Assembly (NCBI GenBank): GCA_031258545.1 | Contig: JAIRMU010000023.1 | Span: forward strand, 21,198-85,197 | DNA: 64,000 nucleotides | From: Puniceicoccales bacterium | GTDB lineage: Bacteria > Verrucomicrobiota > Verrucomicrobiia > Opitutales > UBA9783 | Reading direction: 5' to 3' | In this document: positions 50,078 to 59,336 of the stretch, piece after piece | Layout: each line of letters opens with the position of its first letter | Numbering within the stretch: the first letter of the stretch is position 1 | Notes under the pieces: generated by a model | Database searches by the model: none | Seen by the model: only the letters and a program-made list of their open reading frames with translations | What the model was told of the DNA's origin: nothing | Made by a program: the position numbers and the translations under genes

Positions 50078-51026
50078 ACGACAAAATTTCCTGCGCCGAA
50101 ACGGTCGCCGTACCCACCTTACCGACCACCAAGCCGGCAGCCACATTGGCAAAATAAGCAGCTTGCGTTACATTTTCTTCGGCACATAGGGCAAGTGTTA
50201 AGGCTGCAATTGCAGTATCCCCTGCACCCGACACATCAAAAACTTCCTTGGCCAACGTTGGAAACGGTTCTATACGTCGCTCAGGATCTACCATGACAAT
50301 ACCCTCTTCTCCCAAAGTAATGGCCAAATAACGCGTTGTATGCACTGCTTGAATGCGTTCAATCACATCCTGTAAAGGGAAAGGCTTCAAATATTTTGCT
50401 CCCAAAGATGCCAATTGCAAAGCTTCTATTCGATTGGGAGTCAGTAAATCGACATCTTTGTAAACGAGTTCTCTTACCGGCTTAGGATCGACGGCCAAAA
50501 AGAAATTTTTCCTACGTTTTAATTGGATCAAATGATCAAAAACAAGCTGCGCTACAGATCCTTTGCCGTAATCGGATACGATGACACCATCCACATCCCT
50601 TATTTTTTCCGCTATTAAAACGTTGAGTTTATCCACCCATTTTAATGAAAATTCAGACTCTCTATCCAGACGACACAGCTGTTGATTTCTGACCACCACA
50701 CGTGTTTTGACGATCGTTTCAATCGTTGACTGGGCACACGCCTCCGGAAATACAATGTGCGCATCTTGCAGCAATTGCCTCACCTGCATTCCCGCTTGAT
50801 CTTGACCTACCCAGCCCACAAGCTCTACCTGCGCCCCCAACTGGCGCAAATTAATGGCCACATTGCATGCCCCTCCCAGACGATGCGTTTCGCGCTCAAC
50901 GTTGACAATGGGGACCGGGGCTTCGGGAGAGATGCGATGCACATCGCCAAAAATGTAATGATCCAACATGCAATCTCCCACAACCAACATCCTTAAATGC
51001 CGTATCTTTTGCAGGAGATTATTCAT
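50055..51026 (-). CDS. hldA: D-glycero-beta-D-manno-heptose-7-phosphate kinase (HldE kinase domain as separate protein)
   Basis: PfkB-type sugar kinase, about 323 aa. VVGDCMLDHYIFGDVHRISPEAPVP at the start, GGACNVAINLRQLGA, and DVSGAGDTAIAALTLAL with the catalytic Asp are typical of RfaE domain I. The nucleotidyltransferase domain is absent and is encoded separately at 61934-62437. ATG at 51026 is preferred to an in-frame codon at 51050. Divergent from the M23 peptidase gene, with 36 bases between the two starts. Confidence 0.92.
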   Translation of the reverse strand: MNNLLQKIRHLRMLVVGDCMLDHYIFGDVHRISPEAPVPIVNVERETHRLGGACNVAINLRQLGAQVELVGWVGQDQAGMQVRQLLQDAHIVFPEACAQSTIETIVKTRVVVRNQQLCRLDRESEFSLKWVDKLNVLIAEKIRDVDGVIVSDYGKGSVAQLVFDHLIQLKRRKNFFLAVDPKPVRELVYKDVDLLTPNRIEALQLASLGAKYLKPFPLQDVIERIQAVHTTRYLAITLGEEGIVMVDPERRIEPFPTLAKEVFDVSGAGDTAIAALTLALCAEENVTQAAYFANVAAGLVVGKVGTATVSAQEILSYAETLTA

Positions 51027-51062
51027 TTGACTTCTTTGCAACAATGCCATGACTTTGACCGT

Positions 51063-52082
51063 ATGTACCGTTTTTCGCTAAAAAAATGCCCTACGTCAAT
51101 CTGGCTTTTCATAATTTATTATCCTACGGCTTTTGGCTCACTTCCCTGTTGGCCTACCGACAATCCAGCTTTCTTTCAGCATAAACCCATGGACACGTAC
51201 ATACAACCCACGGCAAGTGGCCTCATTGCGTCGGGGACCTTTGGCTGCGTACGCAATCGTGGAACGCGCTTTCACGAAGGCATTGACCTAAAATCCATTC
51301 ACCGAAACCGCCGGAATTATCCCCTAGACCTCGTATGCGCTATTTTACCCGGTAATGTTGTCTACATAAATTTTAATGCGGGTAAAAGTACTTACGGACG
51401 CTACGTTGTCCTACAACATACCCTAGAATCTTTTAGCTATTACTCTCTATACGCGCATTTGAACGAAATTCATGTCCAGCTTAACCAAGCGGTACAACAA
51501 GGCACTGCACTGGGAATCATGGGGAACACATCCTGTGCAAAAATCCCCTTGAGTCGTGCACACTTACATTTTGAAATCGGCTTACCGCTTGGATCCAAAG
51601 ATACATTTCACGCATGGTACTCCAAGCAAGGATTCAAAGAACCCAACTTTCACGGCGAATGGAATGGAATGAATTTAGTGGGACTGGATCCCTTAGCATT
51701 CTTTAAATCGGGCACCGACTTCCTAACGTTTATAAAAAATCAGCCCATCGCATTTACTTTACAAATCGCGACTTCAATCATACCTCACTTTATTCAACAA
51801 AATCAGGCTTTACTGGCAAGACCTTTGCAGGCTGAAAAAATGCTCCACGGATGGGAAATTGCCTTCAATTGGCTTGGTTGCCCTTTACAATGGACTCCAT
51901 TGTACGGGCTAAAACTTCCCGCAAATACCGTGTACGTGCTGCATTGCAATGCCACCGAGCTCTCGCAACACGGATGTCGACATACATTGGAATTCAATAG
52001 GCAAGGGAAAATTTTTCTAGGCCACGTATTGCAAAAGCAGCTTACTTTACTATTTAATACCCATTTCGAACGACTTCACTAA
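51063..52082 (+). CDS. M23-family metallopeptidase (LytM-like)
   Basis: 339 aa from ATG 51063; hydrophobic N-terminus ([18 protein letters not shown]) acts as a signal. The zinc site is complete: first His and Asp in [10 protein letters not shown], His-x-His in RAHLHFEIG. Peptidoglycan-cleaving or LPS-regulating endopeptidase outside the cytoplasm. A C-terminal region of about 130 residues after the M23 domain is not recognised. Its end overlaps the acetyltransferase gene by 33 bases, convergently. Confidence 0.85.
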   Translation: MYRFSLKKCPTSIWLFIIYYPTAFGSLPCWPTDNPAFFQHKPMDTYIQPTASGLIASGTFGCVRNRGTRFHEGIDLKSIHRNRRNYPLDLVCAILPGNVVYINFNAGKSTYGRYVVLQHTLESFSYYSLYAHLNEIHVQLNQAVQQGTALGIMGNTSCAKIPLSRAHLHFEIGLPLGSKDTFHAWYSKQGFKEPNFHGEWNGMNLVGLDPLAFFKSGTDFLTFIKNQPIAFTLQIATSIIPHFIQQNQALLARPLQAEKMLHGWEIAFNWLGCPLQWTPLYGLKLPANTVYVLHCNATELSQHGCRHTLEFNRQGKIFLGHVLQKQLTLLFNTHFERLH

Positions 52083-52703
52083 ACGTTCTAAGTGTTTCTT
52101 CACCTTATCTAAATGCATATCCGTTAATAGCGGCATGAGTTCGTTGATTTTATCAATCGGCATATCCCACCATTTTAATTGCAAAAGAATATGAATTAAT
52201 GCCTCATCGAAGCGCTTTTTAACCACTCTTGCAGGATTTCCAACGACAATTGCATAAGGTTCCACATCACTCGCAACGACGCTGTTGGCACCCACGATCG
52301 CCCCATTGCCAATGTGTACGCCCGGCAGGATCGTCACATTTTGACCTATCCAAACGTCATTACCCACTTCCGTATCACCTTTTAGGGGCATACGTTCAAG
52401 CGCAGGGACCGACTGGTTCCAACCTGGAAAGATGTAGAATGGAAATGTAGAAACTGCATTCATTTGATGATTGGCGCCATTCATTATAAATTCCACCCCT
52501 TTCCCTATCTGACAAAATTTTCCTATGATCAATTTGTCACCATAAAAATCATAATGATGCGTCACATGTTTTTCAAAATCAACATCCGCAAAGTAAGTAA
52601 AATCACCCACGCATATGTTCTTATTTTTAAGGGTAGGTTTGATGTACGTAACCGTCTTAACATCCCGAATGGGGAAAATAACGTTGGGATTGGGCTGCTG
52701 CAT
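52050..52703 (-). CDS. Hexapeptide-repeat acetyltransferase, CatB/Vat-like
   Basis: 217 aa left-handed beta-helix acyltransferase. Repeats such as [44 protein letters not shown] and the catalytic His in [10 protein letters not shown] are as in xenobiotic acetyltransferases (CatB/Vat group). The C-terminal WWDMPIDKI also matches. Drug resistance or cell-surface acetylation are both possible. 3 bases after the inactive HtrA gene, so it belongs to the sigma-factor operon. Confidence 0.85.
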   Translation of the reverse strand: MQQPNPNVIFPIRDVKTVTYIKPTLKNKNICVGDFTYFADVDFEKHVTHHYDFYGDKLIIGKFCQIGKGVEFIMNGANHQMNAVSTFPFYIFPGWNQSVPALERMPLKGDTEVGNDVWIGQNVTILPGVHIGNGAIVGANSVVASDVEPYAIVVGNPARVVKKRFDEALIHILLQLKWWDMPIDKINELMPLLTDMHLDKVKKHLERLVKSFEMGIK

Positions 52704-52706
52704 CCT

Positions 52707-53687
52707 TTATGCCCCGCATGAACGATCTTTTTCTTCAACCACAACCGTAATCAACATCCCCTTCTTATGGCGGAGTATTTTGATGCGTAATTTTTGTTTA
52801 GGTTGAGCAAAAAAGACAAAGTTTTTAAAAGTGTCACGTGAATTTACGGGCATCGCATCAAATTCGAGCAATACATCTCCGACACGAATACCTGCTTTTT
52901 GTGCCGGTGAATTATCTTGTACCGCAACCACTTGTAAATAAAGTTGTTGTTGCTCTTTATCCAATACAACTTCTACCGTCATGCCCACATAACCATAACG
53001 CACACGACCGAATAAAAGTAAATCGTGATAAATTTTATTGAGTGCATATGCGGGCATAAAATAGGTTTCCTTTGTTTCGGACAAAGCGTACAATAACATG
53101 CCGGCCAAGTGTCCGGACATATCAAAAACGGGTCCACCGCAATCCCCACCATCAACGCCTAGGGTACTTCGCATAAGCGTCGTAGGCCATTCAATACCCA
53201 AATAACGATCGTTTAACCCCGTTACGTATCCCAACTGGGGTGAAACGTTTAAAGCTAATTTATAAGATAAACTTACAACCCCTTCACCTACATCTGGATA
53301 TTTGCACGCATCGGGTATGTTTAAATACGCAATTTGTTCGGCTGCACAGTCAAGTTTTAACAAGGCTACGTTGGCAATAACATCGCTTCCCAATTTTGTT
53401 ACCGCGTAAATTCGCTTATCGATCTCAATGCAGTAATCCTCACCCTCTGAAGCGGTTGTCAGCAAATGACCTTGGGGGCTGACAAAAAAACCTGTCGCCA
53501 ATTGAGGTTCTTTTTCTTTTGTCTGATAGCGAACCAATACAACACTTGCACGGTTTTTTTCATACACATCCTGTAAAAATTGCACACCTGCACTAAAATG
53601 TTCGGATGCTTGAACAACCGTCAAGCCACATCGATTGAAACCGAACAAACTTACAAGGAATAGAGACTTCGCTATCCAATGGCGCAT
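52707..53687 (-). CDS. HtrA/DegP-like protein with PDZ domain, catalytic triad lost
   Basis: 326 aa: signal sequence (residues about 1-30), chymotrypsin-fold domain (50-220) and one PDZ domain (230-320: AVQDNSPAQKAGIRVGDVLLEF). Aligned by its conserved flanks, His is Ser80 (LLTTASEG instead of LTNAHV), Asp is Asn106 (IANVALLKL instead of SDIAL) and Ser is Cys183 (GGDCGGPVF instead of GNSGG). Protease activity is therefore unlikely; a sensor, scaffold or chaperone role is more plausible. It follows the anti-sigma gene directly. ATG 53687 is chosen over GTG 53690. Confidence 0.85.
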   Translation of the reverse strand: MRHWIAKSLFLVSLFGFNRCGLTVVQASEHFSAGVQFLQDVYEKNRASVVLVRYQTKEKEPQLATGFFVSPQGHLLTTASEGEDYCIEIDKRIYAVTKLGSDVIANVALLKLDCAAEQIAYLNIPDACKYPDVGEGVVSLSYKLALNVSPQLGYVTGLNDRYLGIEWPTTLMRSTLGVDGGDCGGPVFDMSGHLAGMLLYALSETKETYFMPAYALNKIYHDLLLFGRVRYGYVGMTVEVVLDKEQQQLYLQVVAVQDNSPAQKAGIRVGDVLLEFDAMPVNSRDTFKNFVFFAQPKQKLRIKILRHKKGMLITVVVEEKDRSCGA

Positions 53688-53690
53688 CAC

Positions 53691-54119
53691 TTAGAAAGAA
53701 AAACGCTTATACGTATCCGTTGCAACTATTTTTTGAGATCCACTGACCAAGTTTTTTACGGGCACAGAAGACAGTTGTTGATCTGCAGATAAAACAAATT
53801 GCTTTAATGCGCGGTGGCAAACAATATCTTCGGCAACGACAACGAAACGATTCGATAATTTTTCTGCCCGAAAACATTGGGTGTAAACCACAAAACTGAG
53901 TACGCACAAACACGTTGCCAAAGGAAACCAACGTACCCAATTTTTGTATAACGCATCTAACATTTTTACCAAAGAGAAAGACCGCTTCCTTTCTACCTCT
54001 AAAGCTAATCTACACTGCAATTGTTTTTCAAAAGCCTCCCAAAATGCTTCAGGCGGCATTTCATATCGCTTCAGGTGTAATAGTTCTTCCAAACTAAAAT
54101 TCAATTTCTTAGGCTTCAT
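53691..54119 (-). CDS. Probable anti-sigma factor, single-pass membrane protein
   Basis: 142 aa with an N-terminal cytoplasmic part (LHLKRYEMPPEAFWEAFEK), one membrane helix (WFPLATCLCVLSFVVYTQC) and an outer domain of about 55 residues. It overlaps the sigma gene by 11 bases on the same strand, the usual place for a cognate anti-sigma factor. The zinc motif HxxxCxxC is absent. Identity rests on context and topology. Confidence 0.65.
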   Translation of the reverse strand: MKPKKLNFSLEELLHLKRYEMPPEAFWEAFEKQLQCRLALEVERKRSFSLVKMLDALYKNWVRWFPLATCLCVLSFVVYTQCFRAEKLSNRFVVVAEDIVCHRALKQFVLSADQQLSSVPVKNLVSGSQKIVATDTYKRFSF

Positions 54120-54747
54120 AATCTTTCAAATAATCCTTCAACAATTGTTTTAATTGTTCTTTTGCGTAATGCAACCGTGAACGTACTGTCCCTTCCGAAC
54201 AATGTAACATTTGAGCTATTTCCGTATGACTCATGCCTTCAATTTCAAATAAAACAACTACCGTTCTATGATTTAAAGACAATTTTTGTAAAGCTTCGTT
54301 CAATTTTTCTTGTAATTCTTTCAATAAAGTTGCCCTATCGCCCACCTCCAGATCATTTGAGTGGCTCAAGATATTTGCATGAACTTCCGCATCATCCCAA
54401 TTTTCCAAACTGCAATGGGAAGTTTTCCTAGACTTTTTGATAAAAGAAAAAGTTGTATTGAGCGCAATACGGTACAGCCACGTATAAAAATGAGACTCAC
54501 CTTTAAATGTGTGGATGCCTCTAAACGCTTTCACCAATATTTCCTGTGTTAAATCCGCGGCATCCACTTTATTAGCGGTCATATTGTAAACAACGCTGTA
54601 CAGCCGTCGTTGATATTTGCGAATTAAAAAATCAAATGCACGTATGTTTCCTGATTTTACCCTACGAATCCAGAGACGATCTTCATTCGCAGATTGTTCT
54701 GCCAATACATTTTCTTCGTCTAAATTTACTTCTGGTGGGGCATCCAT
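54109..54747 (-). CDS. ECF-type RNA polymerase sigma factor
   Basis: 212 aa. Region 2: FDFLIRKYQRRLYSVVY, AADLTQEILVKAFRG; region 4: LSLNHRTVVVLFEIEGMSH, EIAQMLHCSEGTVRSRLHYA helix-turn-helix. RpoE-like. Followed by the anti-sigma, inactive HtrA and acetyltransferase genes in one operon, so a cell-envelope stress role is likely but inferred. Confidence 0.9.
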   Translation of the reverse strand: MDAPPEVNLDEENVLAEQSANEDRLWIRRVKSGNIRAFDFLIRKYQRRLYSVVYNMTANKVDAADLTQEILVKAFRGIHTFKGESHFYTWLYRIALNTTFSFIKKSRKTSHCSLENWDDAEVHANILSHSNDLEVGDRATLLKELQEKLNEALQKLSLNHRTVVVLFEIEGMSHTEIAQMLHCSEGTVRSRLHYAKEQLKQLLKDYLKDYEA

Positions 54748-54849
54748 CTAACATTGAACATCTTTAGGCTAGATCTTTCAAGTGTAGGGTCAACATAAAA
54801 GACGTAGGTCTACACAAATCCACAGGCGATCAATATCACAAAAATATAC

Positions 54850-54878
54850 TTGATTATTACGCACAACATTTTTAAACT
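54850..54878 (+). promoter_or_regulatory. Promoter of the 269-aa orphan gene, apparently leaderless
   Basis: TTGATT (54850-54855), 17-nt spacer, TAAACT (54873-54878), 6 nt to the ATG at 54885. The -10 to ATG part is visibly similar to that of the chaperone operon promoter (TTTTAA...TACNNATG). Confidence 0.45.
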
Positions 54879-54884
54879 TTACTT

Positions 54885-55694
54885 ATGTCTTCTACATCAA
54901 CATCTGCAGTTGGACTACCAAGTGCTGAGGTACAAGCTACTGTCCCCATTGCTTATCCAGAATTGCCTGCACTGAGTGCAGCTTGTAATAAATTAACTGA
55001 TTTAATTTGCAAAGGCATATCCAAAATACCATTACTTGGATGCGATTTAATTGCTACTGGGATACGCAAGTTAGTGGAGAGTGATGCCCTACATCTAAAA
55101 GAACGCATACTTGATGCTTTGTCTAAAAGTCACACAGAATTTTCGGAAATATACAAGAATTTTAGCGAAGCAAAGGGTGTAAAAGAGTCTTTCAAGGCAT
55201 TAGGCAATATGTTTCAATGGGCTATTGGAAAAGGATTTTACGGTTTATCTTTCGCGTGTACTAAAATGTTGGGTTGGTTGATAGCTCTTAATGATTCAAC
55301 TCTCGAGAATGAAACTGTCCGAAAATGGCTAACAGATTTAAAACAAGATTTTGAAACGGCGGTGACCTTTGAAATTAGCAACGCGGGTATGGCACTTTCA
55401 TTGGTACAACAAACGGATGAACATCAGGTTGCCGTTGCGGAAAGTACCACATCTGCATTGCCATTAACCACTTCTCTGGCCGAAACTTCCGACGCAACGC
55501 ACGATGTAAAAACACGTGACCAACACATACTCGAACAAATTCAACAACTTCTTGCCAATGGAGGTGGTGCCGCTATCCATATGGACTCAGAGAATGATAT
55601 GATAAGCCATTTACTTCATTTGGCAACTGCGGATGGTACGCCGGCAAGATTTCTCATCATTCTTTCAAATCCGATAGTCCCACAAGATGCTTGA
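54885..55694 (+). CDS. Orphan 269-aa protein, possible secreted protein
   Basis: No family recognised. Ser/Thr-rich N-terminus without a signal peptide (MSSTSTSAVGLPSAEV), a mostly helical middle (residues 35-170, with hydrophobic FYGLSFACTKMLGWLIAL), a Thr/Ser-rich linker near 190-210 and a C-terminal helix pair with GGGAAIHMD. A type III substrate is one possibility because of the N-terminal composition; GLPxAEVxA also occurs near the end of the 127-aa orphan. No chaperone is adjacent. Confidence 0.55.
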   Translation: MSSTSTSAVGLPSAEVQATVPIAYPELPALSAACNKLTDLICKGISKIPLLGCDLIATGIRKLVESDALHLKERILDALSKSHTEFSEIYKNFSEAKGVKESFKALGNMFQWAIGKGFYGLSFACTKMLGWLIALNDSTLENETVRKWLTDLKQDFETAVTFEISNAGMALSLVQQTDEHQVAVAESTTSALPLTTSLAETSDATHDVKTRDQHILEQIQQLLANGGGAAIHMDSENDMISHLLHLATADGTPARFLIILSNPIVPQDA

Positions 55695-55725
55695 ATAAAA
55701 AATAAATGGAAATCTTGTCAGCCCA

Positions 55726-55755
55726 ATGACACGATTTAAGATTAGGATTTAAGAT
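55726..55755 (+). promoter_or_regulatory. Possible promoter of gpmA operon, nearly leaderless
   Basis: ATGACA (55726-55731), 18-nt spacer, TAAGAT (55750-55755), 8 nt to the ATG at 55764. Confidence 0.35.
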
Positions 55756-55763
55756 CAAAATAC

Positions 55764-56513
55764 ATGAAACGATTAGTGTTGTTACGTCACGGAGAAAGTG
55801 TTTGGAATAAGGAAAATCGCTTTACGGGATGGACGGATGTAGATTTATCAGATCAAGGACAAGAAGAAGCTTTAAGGGCGGCTCAATCGCTAAAGCAAGA
55901 AAATTTTACGTTTGACAAAGCCTATACATCGGTGTTGAAGCGTGCCATACGAACCTTGTGGATCGTATTGGATAAAATGGATTTAATGTGGCTGCCCGTA
56001 CAATGTGCTTGGGAATTAAACGAACGACACTATGGAGCTTTGCAAGGACTCAATAAAGCAGAAACAGCTCAAAAGTACGGCGAAGCACAGGTACGTATTT
56101 GGCGGCGAAGCTACGATGTGCAACCGCCTGCCCTAGATCCCAATGACATGCGGTATCCCGGTCACGATCTAAAGTATGGGTACCTAAATCGAGAAGTACT
56201 GCCTTTGACCGAATGCCTACAGGATACCTCAAAGCGTTTGCTGCCATTTTGGTATGCCCATTTAGTACCCGCAATAAAATCCGATAAAAAATTGTTAATT
56301 GCTGCACACGGTAATTCCCTGAGGGCCCTCGTTCAGCATCTGGATCAAATATCCAATCAAGATATATTAGAATTGAATATTCCAACCGGTATTCCGCTTG
56401 TCTATGAGCTCGATGATAACCTAAAGCCGATACGACATTATTACTTGGGCAATCAGGATACCCTTGCGCAAGCCCAAAAGGCGGTTGCCGATCAGGGGAA
56501 AACAAATACATAA
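55764..56513 (+). CDS. gpmA: 2,3-bisphosphoglycerate-dependent phosphoglycerate mutase
   Basis: 249 aa glycolytic mutase. [20 protein letters not shown] carries the phospho-His; [14 protein letters not shown] and [14 protein letters not shown] carry the second catalytic Glu and His. Followed 4 bases later by a pseudopilin gene, and then by a kinase and a Nudix gene in the same direction. Confidence 0.94.
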   Translation: MKRLVLLRHGESVWNKENRFTGWTDVDLSDQGQEEALRAAQSLKQENFTFDKAYTSVLKRAIRTLWIVLDKMDLMWLPVQCAWELNERHYGALQGLNKAETAQKYGEAQVRIWRRSYDVQPPALDPNDMRYPGHDLKYGYLNREVLPLTECLQDTSKRLLPFWYAHLVPAIKSDKKLLIAAHGNSLRALVQHLDQISNQDILELNIPTGIPLVYELDDNLKPIRHYYLGNQDTLAQAQKAVADQGKTNT

Positions 56514-56517
56514 ACTT

Positions 56518-56970
56518 ATGAAACCCAGTAAACGTGGTTTTACTTTCATCGAAGTATGCATTGTGCTCATCTGCATAAGCACCCTTGTGATCGGTTGCGC
56601 ATCTGGGTTTCGTTACCATCAACAATCGCATCGGGCAGAAATTTTTGTACAAGAAGCAATGCTATTACGCAACGCATTTATTAGCTATTGGGAAACCTAC
56701 AGGTCATTTCCAGAAATTTCGGAAACAGCCCTTACCAATTCGGCATTCGAAAAAATAAAACCCCACTGGTACCCATTTAATCCAGGTAATTCCAATTTAA
56801 AACAGTGTTATTGGGTAGGCAAAACATCCAATATATTGAATGATGTATACATCCGTTTGCAGCGCCCTACGAACATATCTCTCAAAACCGATTTGATCCA
56901 AAAAAAAATTGGCGGACACTTTTTCTTCGAGACAAGCACGGGCAAATGCTTTATCTTTAAAGCTCCGTGA
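56518..56970 (+). CDS. Pseudopilin-like protein
   Basis: 150 aa. Prepilin site KRG/FTFIEVCIVLICISTLVIG with Glu5, then a short polar domain containing one Cys pair (NLKQCYW, GKCFIF). Minor pilin or type II secretion pseudopilin. ATG at 56518 puts the cleavage site at the normal distance. The end overlaps the kinase start by 4 bases (GTGA). Confidence 0.82.
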   Translation: MKPSKRGFTFIEVCIVLICISTLVIGCASGFRYHQQSHRAEIFVQEAMLLRNAFISYWETYRSFPEISETALTNSAFEKIKPHWYPFNPGNSNLKQCYWVGKTSNILNDVYIRLQRPTNISLKTDLIQKKIGGHFFFETSTGKCFIFKAP

Positions 56971-58136
56971 AAAAGAGCATAAGCGACAAAATCTGCGCCC
57001 GACTAGAATCCTTAAATAAAGTCGAACTAAATAGCTTTATTCAGCACGTTGATCGAGAACGCCAACTGTTGGATGCTATTTTTAACGTCCTACAAGAGGC
57101 TATCGTACTTGTAAACGCGAATGGCATGATAGAATTTTGCAATCAAGCCGCACTTAAGCTACTTGGATTAAAAGAAAATGAAAAGAATAACATGCCTTTA
57201 TGGAAATGGATGCCAAGTATAAAAAAAGTGTTCTCGGTCCGAGAAAATGCCCTAAAGCCGGATATCATAGAACAGGAAGTGGATTTACTGTATCCGGAAA
57301 AAAGATTTGTCCGATTACACCTACAAGTGTTTCCGGAAACCAATGAAAACGAAAAACGCTTTATCATCATTTTGTACGATATTACCCAAGAAACCATTGC
57401 CAACGAAGAACGTCTCGTCCAAGAACGTCTTGATTCCGTTGTACAATTAGCTTCGGAAGTGGCGCATGAATTGGGCAATCCGCTTAACTCCATCGCAATC
57501 CACCTGCAGTTAATTGAACGCAAAATACATTCCATAGTTCTGCCGGAAGCACTGACGCGTTCTCTGCAGGTGTGCACCGCCGAAGTGAATCGCCTCAACG
57601 AAATTATAAAATACTTTCTGCAGGCAGTACGACCGCAAAAAATTCAACTTAGGGAAGAAAACCTGGTAAAACTCGTTGAAAAAGTTTTGTCCACTTTAGC
57701 ACCCCAATTGTCTAATTTAAATATCAATGTTGAATTGGATGCCCAGGAGGCATCTCTTCCCAATATTAAAGTGGATAAAGCACGCATACATCAAGCTTTC
57801 TTCAATTTGCTCAAAAACGCCATTGAAGCCATTGGAACGGATGGCTGGATCCGCATTTCTTTTTTCACAGATTCCAGCGACTTTGTGGTTGCCTTTGCTG
57901 ACTCCGGTACGGGGATGTCCGAAACGCAAGCGGCACATTTATTCGGTACGCAAAAAACAACTTCTAAGCCCCAAGGACATGGCATCGGTATGCTCATTGT
58001 TCGACGCATCATGCAGGAACACAAAGGACTGGTAGCCTTGGAAAGCAAAATGGGCTTTGGTACCATTATTTACCTCAAATTCCCACTGCCGCAAAAATAT
58101 TTAAAAAAACTTTCGGATCAAACGCTCACCCAATAG
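56967..58136 (+). CDS. PAS-domain histidine kinase, NtrB/AtoS type
   Basis: 389 aa, cytoplasmic. PAS domain at about 40-140 (VLQEAIVLVNANGMIEFCNQ), HisKA with His167 in EVAHELGNPLNSIAIHL, ATPase with NLLKNAIEAI (N box), ADSGTGMSE (G1) and GHGIGMLIVRRIM (G2). The HELGNPLN motif is frequent in kinases that act with NtrC-type regulators; no such regulator is next to it. GTG start overlaps the pseudopilin stop. Confidence 0.87.
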   Translation: MKKSISDKICARLESLNKVELNSFIQHVDRERQLLDAIFNVLQEAIVLVNANGMIEFCNQAALKLLGLKENEKNNMPLWKWMPSIKKVFSVRENALKPDIIEQEVDLLYPEKRFVRLHLQVFPETNENEKRFIIILYDITQETIANEERLVQERLDSVVQLASEVAHELGNPLNSIAIHLQLIERKIHSIVLPEALTRSLQVCTAEVNRLNEIIKYFLQAVRPQKIQLREENLVKLVEKVLSTLAPQLSNLNINVELDAQEASLPNIKVDKARIHQAFFNLLKNAIEAIGTDGWIRISFFTDSSDFVVAFADSGTGMSETQAAHLFGTQKTTSKPQGHGIGMLIVRRIMQEHKGLVALESKMGFGTIIYLKFPLPQKYLKKLSDQTLTQ

Positions 58137-58143
58137 AGTTCGC

Positions 58144-58560
58144 ATGCGCACAATTGAGATCATTGCCCGTGGCCTTCTTATCCAATCCAATCATTTATTG
58201 GTGTGTCGCCCAACGCACCAAAATTATACTTACTTACCGGGCGGACATGTGGAATTCGGCGAAACACTCACCCAAGCCTTGGAGAGAGAATGGAAAGAAG
58301 AATTGGGATGCCACTGCCGCATAGGCAAATGCCTCAACTTCTTTGAAGAACATTTCACCGATAACCAGCAACAACGTCACCACGAATACGATTTCTTATT
58401 TCTCGTTCAATGCGAACAGCTGTCATTGACCCTCCCGTTACCTCATATAGAAACAGAGTTAAGCTTTCAATGGATTGCATGCGACCAGATATCTTCAGCC
58501 AATCTACTTCCGAAGGCAATCGCCTCCTATGTAGAAAAGTTATCCGAAGGGACTTACTAA
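58144..58560 (+). CDS. Nudix hydrolase
   Basis: 138 aa with a complete Nudix box GX5EX7REUXEEXGU: residues begin GGHVEFGE and end REWKEELG. Hydrolyses a nucleoside diphosphate linked to another group; substrate not predictable. 7 bases after the kinase gene, probably in the same operon. Confidence 0.88.
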   Translation: MRTIEIIARGLLIQSNHLLVCRPTHQNYTYLPGGHVEFGETLTQALEREWKEELGCHCRIGKCLNFFEEHFTDNQQQRHHEYDFLFLVQCEQLSLTLPLPHIETELSFQWIACDQISSANLLPKAIASYVEKLSEGTY

Positions 58561-58723
58561 AGATCTTAAAATAAAGATAAGTTAAAATCGCATACTTTTC
58601 GTGGTGTGCTACACATTTTCTTTTGGGTCCTTCATTTTTGAATCCACCGATTGCCGTAACTGTACTTCACCGGATTTTGTAAATTTTTTTGAACAACCCA
58701 TTCAAATAATCCGACATATAAGT

Positions 58724-59233
58724 ATGATGAGCGTAACAGGGCAAAGTCATTGGATTTTAGATGGATACAACGTAATGCACGCGCTGGATAAAATACGTGG
58801 AAGCCATTCCTTTGAGGTAGCCAGAGCACGCTTCCTAACATGGCTTGGACAATTTCAAAGCCAAGGCGATAAGCACATCACGGTCGTTTTTGATTCCAAT
58901 GTAACTTTCGAAGGACCACAAGTAACGTCTTCGTGCATTCACGTTATTTACAGTCCGCAAGGGTTTAATGCCGATGGAACCATTTTAATGTACGTACGAC
59001 AAGCAAATCCAGAAACACGATCACATCTAACGATTGTGACACGCGATCTTATGCTACGCGATACACTTTTTGCCTATAACTGCGTTGTCGTATCACCGGA
59101 AGCATTTTTTAAAGAGTACATCATCTATCAATCAAATACGCAACACATCAAGCAACAAAAGAAATCTTCGCAGGAACATTTTTATAAACCTTTTCAAACG
59201 CATTTCGATAGGCATCCACCGAAGGTTTCCTAA
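58724..59233 (+). CDS. NYN-domain protein, YacP/Rae1-like ribonuclease
   Basis: 169 aa. WILDGYNVMHALDKIRG with the key Asp, VVFDSN and SPQGFNADGTIL followed by VTRDLMLRD fit the PIN-like NYN fold of YacP, a ribosome-associated endoribonuclease in Bacillus. ATG at 58724 gives the normal N-terminus; the in-frame codon at 58601 lies far upstream and adds non-family residues. Confidence 0.82.
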   Translation: MMSVTGQSHWILDGYNVMHALDKIRGSHSFEVARARFLTWLGQFQSQGDKHITVVFDSNVTFEGPQVTSSCIHVIYSPQGFNADGTILMYVRQANPETRSHLTIVTRDLMLRDTLFAYNCVVVSPEAFFKEYIIYQSNTQHIKQQKKSSQEHFYKPFQTHFDRHPPKVS

Positions 59234-59322
59234 AAAACATTTGCCGACAACTTTGATACCCAGGGTATCTATTCTTACTTACGAAATGAGCAATTTGTTT
59301 CTGGACTCTTGGGTGAAAATCC

Positions 59323-59330
59323 TATAAAAT
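59323..59330 (+). promoter_or_regulatory. -10 element of ldhA, 6 nt before the ATG
   Basis: TATAAAAT directly followed by ATTACT and the ATG at 59337. The -35 region is weak. Suggests a leaderless or nearly leaderless transcript. Confidence 0.4.
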
Positions 59331-59336
59331 ATTACT

